Shown one piece after another: positions 24,379-36,037 of a stretch of 64,000 nt of DNA. Numbering within the stretch: position 1 is the first letter of the stretch; every line of letters begins with the position of its first letter. This DNA comes from Punctularia strigosozonata HHB-11173 SS5 (lineage: Eukaryota; Basidiomycota; Agaricomycetes; Corticiales; Punctulariaceae): the NCBI RefSeq assembly GCF_000264995.1, contig NW_006767435.1:865523-929522 (forward strand), read 5' to 3'. The position numbers were made by a program, and so were the translations under genes. A model generated the notes under the pieces. It was not told the origin of the DNA, did no database searches, and was given only the letters and a program-made list of their open reading frames with translations.

Positions 24379-26414
24379 ATGTTCCATGCAACTTATCCTT
24401 TACCGCACGCCCTGCGGCCGACCCATCCCCGGAGGCAGATCTCCTGGTTCCGGCCGAGGCATTGCTCACACTTCCAGTCTGCGCCGGGCGACGTCCTGCT
24501 CGAGATCGCGACCCACGTCGAGTCGCTCGCCGACCTCTGCGCGCTCGCCTTGACCGTTAGTATTACCGAACTATTATCTCCCCTCCAGATCCGCTACCTG
24601 TTCGAGTCCATCGCCATGTCTAATCGCGACGATGATATAGTGCTCCCGCGTCAACGCGTTCGTCTCCCAGGCGTTGTACCGCGATGTGGTCCTCAACACG
24701 TACGAGCAGTGCGTGGAGACGCTCCGGATGCTCTCCCGCAAGCCGCTCAGCGTCGCACGCCACGTTCGCTCGCTCGAGGTCCACCCGCACGGCCGGAGCG
24801 CGAAATACGTCTACCACCACGCGCACAACGTCGCCGCCGCGCTCGAGCACCTCGTGCGCCGGCTGGACGCGCTCCAGTCGTTCGTATGGGAGGCTGAGGA
24901 GGGCCCGCCATCTCAGAGCCTGTGGCTCGCGTTGCGACTGTCGTGAGTTCCTACAAAATTGTTGTCGTCGTCGTTCATATACATATATCGCTGTCTTCGA
25001 AGATGCCCGTGTTTGCGCAAAGTCGGGACGACGATCGGGTCTTGCAGCCCCGGCGCTCAGAGCTATGTGAGTGCCGTGCTCCCAGTTAATCCCTGCGATC
25101 CGGAAGAGAATGCTGAGCGAACGACCAGTTGTACGACTTCGCGAACCTCACCTCGTTCTCACTGACGCTCAAACCGGGTTACTACACGCACCACGCCGAT
25201 GACTTCTGGTTAGGTTCGTATCCCCGTCCATTTTCGTTTTTCGACTATATGCGCTCAAATCATACTCGCAGATGAGAGGCCCGAGTGGATCCGTCTTTGG
25301 AACATGCTAGAGAAATCGCCCAACCTCGAAGAGCTACGCATAGAAGGCGTCGCGCTCCATTCCGTAGACGCGCGGAAGGTGCGCACACGACCATCGTACC
25401 ACAGTGTCGCAGCGACCTGACCCTGAAGCTTCTCCCGCACAGCTCTGCACTAAACGATGGCCCAAACTCAAGCGCCTCTGGCTCGGCGACGTCTTCGTCC
25501 AGATCCCCGTCGTCGTCGCCGCCGTGGGCGCCCCCAAACCACCATTCATCGTCTTCCTCGAATCGCACCCCTCTCTCGAATCTCTACAGCTCACGCGGCA
25601 CGCCGGTGTCACACCCGAACACCTCCTCACCCTCTCCCCGGAATCCCTCCCCCGCCTCTCCGAATTCAGCGGCACGCTCGACCAGGTGCAAAAGCTCCCC
25701 CGCGCCGCCGGGCTCAAAGCCCTGCACTTCCCGGAACCGATGTACCTCCGCGAGGTTACCCCGCTCATGGTCTCCGGCGTCCTCCACGGCCTCGGCTCTC
25801 TCACACGCCTCACCATCTCCCTCGTCCTGCACGCCTCCTACGACAACCGTGGCCTGCTGCGCACCATCGTCACCTCCTGCCCGCACCTCACCTTCTTCGA
25901 CTTCACCTACTCCCGCAAACCCTGCTTCTCCGTCGAAGCCATCGCCGCCGCGATCGCCCCTCTCCAGAAACTGCGCGCGCTCCACCTGACGATGGTCCGC
26001 ATCCCGACCGAAGCCCCGCTCTGCGACGGCGGCGCCCGCATCGCGCGCGCGCTGCCCCGCCTCCGCGCCTTCACCCTCACCCTCCTCTCCCGGCACACGG
26101 CCGTCGCCCGCGACGTCGCCCCGCCGTTCACCCACCGCGCCCACTTCGAGCTCGTGCACGACCAGCACGGGCTCCCGCTCCTGCTCCGCGTGCGCGAGAC
26201 GCGCAAGCCGCTGATCGCGCTCGTGTGGGGCGGGGACCGCGAGGTGCGGTACGTGCACGATCTCCGGCCGGTGGGACACCCCGACGCGCGGACGAAGGGC
26301 GTCGCGGAGCTGCTGTTCGAGAGGTCGGCGGCGGGGGAGGAAACGCGGTTGATGTTCTTCTGCGTGTCGCTCGTGACGCTGGCCGTCTGGGGCTTTGCCG
26401 GGTTCCGCCACTGA
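24379..26414 (+). CDS. F-box protein with degenerate leucine-rich repeats
   Basis: Six exons (24379-24555, 24641-24942, 25003-25066, 25129-25213, 25272-25378, 25443-26414) give 568 aa in consistent phase. Residues about 35-75 are an F-box: PGDVLLEIATHVESLADLCALALT joined by splicing to CSRVNAFVSQALYRDVVL. The rest alternates leucine/valine-rich helices and strands (LEELRIEGV, LKRLWLGDV, LESLQLTRHAG, LRALHLTMV), as in the large F-box/LRR-like family of agaricomycetes. Such proteins act as SCF ubiquitin-ligase adaptors; substrate unknown. The N-terminal 34 residues are atypical and the ATG is the least certain part. The 3' end faces the minus-strand gene at 26813. Confidence 0.75.
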
Positions 26415-26812
26415 GCGGGTTATGTACGAGGGAGGGACTTTGTTCGAAGAGGTGCAAACGGATGTATATTTATGCTGTATCCTTACATACCGTATCCCGC
26501 TAATGAATGGCATATGTATGTCGTAGAACGCTCCTAAGCATGCAATAGTAGAGGTCAGGTGATATTGATTAGAGGGTGGTTTTGTCGAAAGAGCACTAGC
26601 GAGCGTGTAGACGTATACGAGAGTGATATACAAGAGGCGAACACCGACAAATTAGGCAAAGCATCTCAACAGCAGCAACAGCGAAATCGCCCATTATTCA
26701 GATCATCAAGGCACTGATCGCAGCATGAGGGCTGGAGGAATCGTTATGTGAGTGAAAGTCCGCATCGCTGTGATGAGCACACTCTGTCGCACCTTGCACC
26801 AGCGGAGGCAAA
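26415..26812. other. Convergent 3' intergenic region
   Basis: Between two converging genes; no frame, RNA or repeat seen. Confidence 0.5.
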
Positions 26813-29800
26813 TCAAAAATCCTGCTCTTCTTCGTCGCTGACACCGTCGATCTCATCCTGGATAGGGTGCACTTCCATAGGGGATTTCACCTCGTAACCG
26901 CTATGTCCGTTGCCGTTGCCATTGGTCGCATGGCCATTCGATTTTAGCGAGGCGAACGAAGCAGACGGACGCAAGACTCCGTCGCGTTCGTCGCCCACAA
27001 TGCGCTGCTTGACGTTCGATGCCACGCGACGGATCCCTGGCCAACAGTCAGCGATCTGTCACCTCTCACGTCAACGAAGATGGTCCTCTTACAGGAAGGA
27101 CGAGAACGGGCGCGCGGACGATCAATCTTCGGGGCAATAACACGGGGCGTGCCATGCACGGCAACGCCCGTCGCAGCGATCGTATGCTCGTGAGTCTCGG
27201 TAACCACCACCTTTTCCTCGACGTAGGTCCTGAGCTCGAGGATGAGGTCGCCATGGCAGGTGAAGATCGGATGCGAGAGGGCGTATGCCCCAACCTCGGG
27301 AAAGCTGAACTTCCAGAAGCCTTCGAGAATCGGCTTGATTTTGTCGAGGATGTGGCCAGGGTGAACGGCGTTTTCGAGTTGTGCGCGGAGGAGAGCTTGC
27401 GATTCCATGCGGCAGTGACCCTTGGTCTCCCGCACGTGGAAATTGGGGTGATCGACGGGGGTGATCTTGAGCTTAAGTCCACCGCCGGTGGAGCTGCTGG
27501 TGATAGTGGTCTTCCAAGTCGCGCCGGCAGAGGTGCTGAATCGATTTCTCAGTCGCAGTTGTAGTGATAAGGGGCGTCCATGACGTACCTCCACGAGTCT
27601 GAGCTTCCCTCGAAGCCAAGCCTGATGGTGGTCTCTCCGTGGAGCATGATCTCGACGCCGTTATGGCGCTTGCCACCAACCGGAATGCTTAGGTCGTTCT
27701 TCGTATGGCCTGTGACTTTTTCAGAAAGAGCAACTGGACGCATGAAGGTGTAACTTACAAGCGACGGTAAACTGGCCATTGCTCAGGTCGCCGGGTCCGC
27801 CGTTGTGCGTGTACGTCCAAACGTCGCTGTGATCCCATACGTATTGCAAGAAGCCGTCGCGTTGGACCGCCCAGCTTCGCGCTTCAATGAGCTTCTTGCG
27901 ATCGTGACTAGCCCAGGTGTCCAGGTCAAGCTTCCATTCGCCGGCATCGACACCCGCGAAACGAGCAACGAGGGTTGTCTCCGCATTGATTTTCGCGAAT
28001 GCGGCGAGGATGAGACCTTCGAGGAACGATTTCCTGGACAGGGTGACGGTGCCGTGCACCTCGCGCCTGGTCGTGATTACTCGGGTCGTGGTCCATTTCA
28101 GGCGGACGGTCGGCAGCGGAACGTGGCTGTACATGCCGAGAATGAGGATGCAGGGGGAGTCAGAGTGTGTCACATCGTAGTGGATGCAATTGTGGCGGTG
28201 GTACTCTAGTTTGGAGTAGATCTGGAAGGCGAAGGACGTGAGGCCGAACTCGCATTGCTGGCGCCAAACGGGCAAGGAATGGAGGATGTGATGTCCGTGG
28301 TGGGCAAGATCCAGAAGGTAATGCTCCTGGATGTAGTGCACTACCGCACGGGTGTGTTCGATGCTCTGGCGATCGCAGGTGATGAACTTGCCAAAGGTCG
28401 ACAGCTCGTGTACGTAGACGGCAGCTGAACATTTCGTCAGCCAAGGGCACACGCGAGGAGAAAGAATGACTTACTCTCGAAGTCGAGGTACATGTGATGA
28501 ATCGCGCGATCGGTATGGGTGCCGTGGGCCTGGAAGATGAAAGAATCCTTGAACCAATCAACCCACGAAGAGGACATGTTCTTCAGAGACGCGTGTTCGG
28601 CAGACTTGATGTTGACCTCGAAGGCGATACGCCACTGCGATATGGTATGCTTCGTGCTCCTGGAGCACACGGCATCAGATAACGTCCTTACCGAAGGCAT
28701 TATTCGAAGAACTCACCCGGACCAAGGCAACCATCCGTTGAGCGTCTTGTAGGTACCTTCATCGATGTTCACCCAAACAATGGCCTTCTCGTTCGAGATC
28801 AGGCGAATGGTCAGAGCGCCGAAGGAAGCTGTGAAGCTGTCGTCATATGACCACGACCTCAGGCAGAACGTATGCTTGTGCCTTGAGGCCGTCTCCCATA
28901 TGGTCTTGAAGAGCGTGATGATGGAGATCTGCGACACCGCCGAGACATGTTCGTAACCACCGCAAACATCGACCTCGCCGCCGATCAGAGGGCCGAACTC
29001 GACATCGGGGTCAGCAGGCCGTCCGCGTGGGGAGAGGGGAGGCAAACCCCAGAAGTCATGCGGCAACCCACAGATGACCGGGCCCGCGGGCTGGTCCACC
29101 GGCTCCGGATGGCGCACGTCGATCTCGCAGATGATATGCAGTTTGCAAGACTCGAGGATGTCGAGGTACTGAACCTGGATGAATTCAATGAGGACGTCAC
29201 AGTAGTGCGCCGCGACATCTCCCGTGACGCCGACCAATACGGAGAGGTGGTCGCAGAACCTGGCCGTGTCCAAATCGAGAACGTAGCGGGTGATGCAGCC
29301 GTCGGCGTCCTTCTCCTCCTTGACCTCAACCATGAAGGCGAGCTCCCATCCCTCGTACTTGTCGCGAGGCTCGACGTCGAAGTCGTCCGAGCCATAAAAC
29401 AAGATCTCGTCGATGACGAAGGTAACAAGGACCTCGCGGGCGCAAATCGCCTTGACCTTAGGCGCGCCGAACTTGACGTGGAAGTGCGCGTCGGTGTGAA
29501 GGTCGATCCAGGTGGACTTGAACTCGGCGAGGCAGACGGAGAGCAGATCATCGGGCAAACCATGGCGACCGCAAGCGAGCATGGCAGCCTTGCCCCAGAC
29601 GTGGGCAAGATAGTTGTTAATGCGCCCAAGGGAGACGCCGTGGACTTCGGTCTCGGTCTCGTGGATGAGGTTGACTGCACTGATGAGGGCGTAATCGATG
29701 GTCAGCTTGCGCTGGTCGTCATCGAAGTCCGGGAGGGAGTAAAGGACGTGGTGGCCCGAGTGGCGGAGGAGGTCAAGGTACTTCTTCAGGTAGAGGGAGA

Positions 29801-30388
29801 GGGCGGCCTTAGTAGCGGAACTGATGGCAGGTGGGTGGAGGACCATCTTGGCGCGGGCGTAGTCGAGAACCATAATCTGAAGGAGGTGCTCGCCATTGCC
29901 GGTCAAGCCACCGGGAGAGGTGAACGACTTGATACCGAACGGGACGCGGAATGCGACTTCGTAGTTATCGACGTGCTGGTGACTCTCTCTAATAATGGAA
30001 AATATGTCAGGACTTCAAACTTACCGAGAGACAAGGATTTAACTCACTTCTTCAACTGAGCGTACGTGTTCTGGCTGTTTGTGGCGTACTCGACGTTAAA
30101 GTGGCCCTTCTTGATCTTGAGGTAGAGAACCGTCTCGTGGTTGCAGACGAACTCGAGACGCGGTTTGTCGAAGGAACCGTAGAACTCGAGATCCTCAAGG
30201 CTCTTGACAGGGCCACGGCCAGAGTGGAAGTGAAACTCAGCGAGAGCGAACGAGTAGCGGTGATGGTGAGACGGGAGGAGACCGTTTGAGTGCCTGGCTA
30301 CACACTCGACCGCGTTCGAGTGAAGAACGGCGAGCTGCGCGTTCAGGTATTTGACGGCGTGGTCCGCCGAGTTCTCGCCAACGCACAT
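26813..30388 (-). CDS. 1083-aa uncharacterised basidiomycete protein with repeated modules
   Basis: Seven exons on the minus strand (30388-30048, 29988-28717, 28659-28475, 28424-27759, 27709-27589, 27535-27093, 27036-26813) give 1083 aa with every phase consistent. A motif recurs: about residues 175-200 (YLKKYLDLLxxxGHHVLYSLP), 375-400 (FIQVQYLDILESCKLHIICEI) and 625-652 (YIQEHYLLDLxxxGHHILHSLP), each followed by a beta-rich, histidine-rich stretch. The C-terminal half has WKTTITSSSTGGGLKLKI and HPIFTCHGDLILELR, and the tail is acidic and Gly/Asn-rich. There is no signal peptide, TM segment or known catalytic motif. I believe similar long proteins occur across agaricomycetes without assigned function. 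The first ATG is at 30388, but the frame is open a little upstream and an extra 5' exon is possible. Confidence 0.8.
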
Positions 30389-32021
30389 GTTGCCAAAAAA
30401 CTGCACGTAGAGGTGGTTCAGTAAGCCGCATTATGCTGCGGACGTAGTTTGGGGATACGCACGTTCACGTGGATGTCTAGTGACGCTGAAACGGTAACTG
30501 GATAGCCGACGAATTATGAGCAAGGCAAAATATCGGCGGAAGCCCTGCAGGACGCGTTGAGGGTAAGAGCAGTCGGGTCCAATTCTCATTCTTATACCAG
30601 ATTCAAACGTGCTCGGTAGCACGCAGGCTCCGCTTCTCCGCGACAGATCTGACGAAGTGGCTAAGATGGAAGGCGGAAGCCCACGCAACGTCGGTTGCCA
30701 ACATTTCCAATGCACTTTGACAGCGTTCCAAAGAAAGGCAGGCTCCGAGTGGCCCGACGACCGAAGAAGCGTCCTCAAGGTTCGCCTTTAGCTCTCTTCA
30801 GTAAGCTGGGAAACAAAATGATTGATAAGTATTGACCAACCTACGGCACGAAGTGGACCGTGCGCATCGTCTGGGCTCTTGCGGGAAATACGGTGTGCAT
30901 CATGAGGCCGTGAGGACGATCCACGGGTTCCAGGGCCCGCAGCATTCGAAGGTCCGTCAGGCGTTGGTAACACCAAGTCTACGCCCAGGCACCCGTGGGC
31001 AGTCGGCGCTTGCCTGGCTCCGCTTTGTCCATTTAGTTACGAGGACGGTCCTGCTACAATATACCGATCGCAAACGTGAGCTTTCGGCATGCTTTCGGAT
31101 TCTTTCCCGCAAGGGAGGTGGATCTGCATACGAAGGACGAAGCGTCAGCATATGATTTGACCTCTGAGAAACGGAGTGACTAGCGCTCACCGTCTATATC
31201 TGTAACCGGATTGGTCGAGCGTTCGAACCGGACTGTATCCACACAAAATCAAACGGAAGCTTCGAATTTCTTGCCCCGCATTTCTCCCCCTGCTTCAGGT
31301 AGAGGCTTCTGTCAAGCTGCAGTGGCGGTGGAGCGTACTCCAGTGGCGTAACTGTCACTGACAGAGCGGATATTTGAACGACGGTGACCTCCCAGCGGCA
31401 TATGAGGTTGACAGTGGTAAATATGCCGTAAAAGCATGCTACCATCAAGCCATGCACCCCGAAGCAGCGATTTGCGCCCGTGTTCAGGCAGATGGGACGG
31501 CTTGGAGTCCTGGACGGCGGGAGAGTCTGGGTGCTAGTACTTAGTGATGGAATGTTTCTCGCGCATGGAGGGGCTCAGCGGAGCCGCTGGCGGGTCAAAG
31601 TGCGAGCTTAAGGCACTGTGGCACCCGTGGTGAGACTTCATCACTCTGTATCATTCGGTTGTTGTCTGGTACCGACGGTCATGGGGTCGCGTTCATGTTC
31701 TATACTTTGATGGATCCTACTTTCGATTCAGTCTCGAATACAAAGGCCCACCACAGTATATGCGAAACGGGAACTACTGACTGGGCCTGATTGTCTCAAA
31801 TCATTCTTCACGGTCGATGGAGACCGATGTCTGTTCATCATTAAGAATTGGGGATCCGTAACGAGTTATAGCATTGAAGAATCATCGGACGCAGCGATGG
31901 TGGCCATCGAGATTATGACGGAGTTAGCCACGACTGCGCACAGCCTGACCCCGTTGCTGCTTGCCGGCTACCACGACTTCGACATACGACATACCCCTTC
32001 CAGCGACCGTCTAAAGTCAAC
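30389..32021. other. Divergent intergenic region
   Basis: 1.6 kb between two divergent genes. Short frames only; none shows a domain or consistent splicing. It presumably holds both promoters and possibly a 5' exon of the minus-strand gene. Confidence 0.4.
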
Positions 32022-33297
32022 ATGAGTTGGTCAGGGTACGCGCGCCCGGCAGAACGTCATCAATGACCAGCAGCGCTCTGACGATGCCCATGATTTCCGC
32101 TCATGCAGCTTCAAGAAGTCGATGAACAGGGCGGGGACGACCGTACGTCGCGAACTGTTCTTTGTTCCTTCCCTGGCACTGAAGATAACACCCTTTGAAC
32201 AGTTGATGCAAAAGACGGGTCAGATCGAGCGCACAGTGGACAGTGAATTTGCAGACTCGGAGGCGAAGTTCAAGGTGTTAGTATTACATACTCCAGAGGC
32301 GGCGGTCAGCTACTGATATTCGACCTTCAACGCATAGTTACGAGAAGGAATGTCAGTCTCTGCAGAAGGAGAGCAAAGCCTACATCGATGCTATGCGAGG
32401 TGAGTTGTGTGCTTTGGGATGTAGACCCGTCCATTCATGTTGACGATTGGCACATCCAGCCATGACCGCGGCTCAAACCCGGCTTGCGGAGACGATTGAA
32501 GCGTTTTACGGCGCAGCGGATCGCACGTCTGAGGGGGCGATGGCGGCGCACGCATACAAAGCGTCGGCTACCGAGCTGGATAATGCCGTCTCTAGGGAAT
32601 TGGTGTGTCCAACGACCGTCCCACTTTCGGGCTACTCTGGGTCCTGATACTTCTTCATGCAGGATGCGCCATTCAGGACAACAATCATGGAGCCACTAGG
32701 CAAGATGAACGCTTACTTCCCTATCATCAATGAACACATCGCCAAGCGCAACAAGAAGGTCAGCAATTCTGAGCGTCCATGGCGCTCCGACGCTCAACGC
32801 CCTGGTCTAGATGCTCGACTACGACGCTGCCCGCAGCAAGATGCGCAAACTCATCGAGAAGCCCAGCGAAGATCCCACCAAGCTCCCCAAGGTTTGCCAC
32901 CTATTTCATGCGATACCGCTGGCGCTAACATCGCCATTTCACTCGCAGGCCCAGCAAGAACATGATGACGCCAAGGAAGTCTTCGACCTACTCAACGAAC
33001 AGCTCATCGCAGAGCTACCCCAGCTGCTGGACCTCCGCGTACCCTTTTTCGATCCCTCCTTCGAGGCCATGATCCGGATGCAATGCAAATTCGCCGAAGA
33101 GGGCTATGAGAAGCTCAGTGGCGTTCAAAGGCACGCCGCGCTCTTGATCCAGCTATCAATCAACCGGAGAGACTGATGTCGTGTTCAGGTATTTCGCTGA
33201 CAACGTGCGGGACGACTACGCGGCAGGGCAGCTTGACGCTCAGGTCGAAGGCGTCCTTCAGGAGATGCGGGAGCTGTCTATTTGCGGTGCCAGTTGA
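32022..33297 (+). CDS. RVS161: BAR-domain protein, Rvs161/Hob3 amphiphysin
   Basis: Nine exons (32022-32035, 32109-32142, 32203-32276, 32338-32399, 32460-32602, 32663-32758, 32811-32891, 32949-33130, 33189-33297) give 264 aa, against 265 in yeast Rvs161. It starts MSWSGFKKSMNRAGTT, as in yeast, and runs through TAAQTRLAETI, DAARSKMRKL, LNEQLIAELPQLLDLRVPFFDPSFEAMI to RDDYAAGQLD. It is BAR-only, without SH3, which marks the Rvs161/Hob3 branch. The protein dimerises (with Rvs167) into a curved scaffold at endocytic necks and cortical actin sites. The last intron (33131-33188) begins GC rather than GT, which family alignment requires. Confidence 0.93.
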
Positions 33298-33609
33298 AGG
33301 GTTGTCTCCTAATATTGTCGGGGAGCGCTGAGTGTACTATGCTATTCTCTTCTGTAGCATCAGCTTTGTAGATCTCGTACCGTCGATCATGACCGGGACC
33401 GAAATATGTACTTAGGATGGAATTACACCACGTGCAAATTCACTGGCGCTGCTGCCATTCACGATGCTGGACATAGCTATTTTGTACATGTCATTTATAT
33501 CCGTAGTTGTACTTGTGATCGTTGCAGCTTCGCAAAGGTGCGCGTTGTCCGGCACCTGGGTATGGCCCGCGTCGCGTTAGGTCGCGTCTCGTTGTCAACT
33601 CTGATCACG
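33298..33609. other. Intergenic region
   Basis: 312 bases between two plus-strand genes; an open frame from 33406 merges with the next CDS and may be its leader. No other feature. Confidence 0.45.
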
Positions 33610-35380
33610 ATGCGTACTCAGACGGACTTCCCGCTCAACGACGACATCATAGACATCACTCTGCACGCAATTGACAATGTCAACACTTTGTTCTCGTTCA
33701 TACTGTCGAGCAAGGTTATCCATGCCGTTTACGCGCGCCGGCCGATATCGATTCTCCGCTCGGTCACCATCAATCAAGTCGGGCGTGACATTATCGCTCA
33801 AGCATTGGCACTAGTTCGAACACAGCTCGACGACGCACTCAGGCATACCGGTACTCCCGCTGACGAGAATACCATCCTTGAGAAACCTATCAGAAGAGAG
33901 GAAGTGCGGCAGCTAGTTGGAAACGCGAGGTCGATCAACGAGCTAGAAGACCTCTTTAGCTGGAGGTGTGTGCGCTCCATAACGTCAACGAATCAAACTC
34001 ACTACCAGTCAGGTACAAAAATCGCACCAACAACCGGTCGCAGCTGACCGCAGACGAGTCACTTCGCTTCCACCGAGCAGCATATAGGTACTGGACCTAT
34101 TGTCGAGTTTTCGGTCTCATCCCCGGGGAACCGCAGCCCGCGGACTCCTTAGACACCGATGCCCTTGGCCTCCGATATTTGGAGCAATTTCCTGACGATG
34201 AATTACGGGCAATCGAAGCTGTGGTACTCTTTGCTCGTGAGACGCTGCTTTGGACCTCCAAAGCAACGACTGGGATTGCAGGCGCGGTTGCAAACCGATG
34301 GGAAGGTATTGCGTCTTAACTACTCTTCCGTTTGCAGAGCCCGACCTTGACAGTGGCGATAGGTGAAAGGAACATGAACTTGGCGACAGGCCCTGGCGAG
34401 ATTCTTGACTGTTACAAATGGCTGCATATGATAGATTGGGACAGCTACATCGATCCTGACGAGGAGCAGGAAGAGGAGATCAGAATACCGTTCCCCTTCC
34501 TTCTCGAGAAGATATGGGAGATACAAGAGCGACGTGAGGAAGAGCGATCTAAACAGGATGGCGAAGGTGAAGATCAAAGCACGATTCAAGAAGCGCACTG
34601 GGCAACTCTCTTCGCCTCTGGCGGTTCGTATCCAGGAGTTTGTGAGTACCATAACAAATTCATACCGGATGCGCCGGACATCTTGCGACACGAGCAGGCG
34701 ATCGTTGTCAACGGGCTGTCAACGCTCAAGAAGACCTATGGGGAAATGAGAGTGAGTTCAAGTGCCAGGTGGATGATCGTTCAGCTGACGATTTTCTTGC
34801 ACTCGCGCCGCCAAAATACGTAGATTACTCGCTGCTCCCGGGTAGAATCACTTTCGGCGATATTTGGGAGATGATGCCCGAAGATCTACGCACCAACGAT
34901 CTGGAGAGGCGCAATTTCTTCGCTCTTCTTCATCCCCCACATCGCCGGACGACCGTAGCCTGGGTTGCGCCCATAATACGACAAATGTCCACGGGCAACG
35001 TCGATTACAACGAGCTGGGCGTTGACGACGAGCCGGATGACGATGGTCCAAGCCGGGATCATATGAAACTGGAGCGACACGCTGCCGGTGCGCATCAGGG
35101 AGCCTCGGGTATGATCACCGCACCGGATGGACGCGGATGGCTTTGTACGCCATGCCTTGCCAAATTCATGGCGGAGCACATAGAATCATGGTGGTCAGCG
35201 CTCAAGGTGGATGGTGCGAGGCTTCCCGAACAATCTGACTCGAACGAAAACTCGTCTGATACAGTCGCTATTCAGTCGGCCTGGCCCCGGGACAGTACTG
35301 GCTCGGTCGCCATAGGAAGTCTCCCGCTTCCTCAACAGAAGACGGCTGAGTGTTGCCTTCGAATCCTCTCGACCACTTAG
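33610..35380 (+). CDS. F-box-like protein of an agaricomycete family
   Basis: Coding runs from ATG 33610 to TAG 35380. The N terminus LNDDIIDITLHAIDNVNTLFSFILSSKVIHAVY reads as an F-box-like helix bundle (L-x-x-D-I-I motif, then L-x-S-F-x-L-x-S-K). Exon 1 ends at 33965; exon 2 starts at 34013 (YKNRTNNR). A later exon begins about 34338 (SPTLTVAIGERNM) and runs to about 34640, and the last exon starts near 34697 (CQRAVNAQEDLWG). The splice near 34220-34337 is unresolved. A CxxC-type pair sits in the last exon (WLCTPCLAKFM), preceded by an acidic run. The protein is about 500 aa. Probably an SCF adaptor; substrate unknown. The start is the first ATG giving the F-box-like segment. Confidence 0.6.
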
Positions 35381-36037
35381 CGAGAGCCTGGAATATCAGC
35401 GAGAAGGGCCCCAGCTTAGAGCCCGTGGATCTCCTTTCTCGATCTAACCTCAATGGAGTAAGCGGAATTATATACGTACATATATTGTACATTTTCCTGT
35501 CCTCGTACACGAATACCCGCCTTGCATGATGTTTCCCTGGATTCAACACTGTGTACCGAAATGGTGTGGGGAATTGTATAAATACTCGGATGGTATTCAC
35601 TAACTTCTCGCTCTCTCTTGGGGAAATATGCCAGTCACCACTGAATGGGGCAGTATCTCGCAGTCCACATACGCTCAGACGCTACTCTGACTCTGATGGC
35701 CCTTATATTGCCGCCGCCCTTGCGGGATTTACAGCGCTCCTGAGTCCCTTGCTTGCACTCCTCAGCGACGGCTGAACGGCACGTCAACGATCAGCACATA
35801 TACACGGTAGGTAGATCATGAAGAAAATGTTCTGCGGACATTGGGAAGCAAGGGAAACCGTTTAACTTAGGATCGTCGATGGATATGAACCATTTGCAAG
35901 GGTGGCCGGCCCCTGCGGGTGATGGTCTTGGAAGCTCTTACTCAGCTGGCCCGGAAAGCACGCAAATGCATGGTAGAATCCGATATATGCGTCATGCAAT
36001 ACGTACAACAACGAGAGACAACACGCGGAAGCTTGAT
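35381..36037. other. Convergent 3' intergenic region
   Basis: No gene seen between the converging F-box-like and PRE9 genes; short AT-rich tracts only. Confidence 0.5.

Noticed and set aside
25584-26633. 349-codon minus-strand frame over the F-box/LRR last exon
   Set aside because: Antisense; the plus strand has the LRR pattern and joined F-box exons.
28947-30059. Long plus-strand open frame of about 370 codons
   Set aside because: Antisense to the main exon of the 1083-aa gene; only the minus strand gives consistent splicing and repeated motifs.
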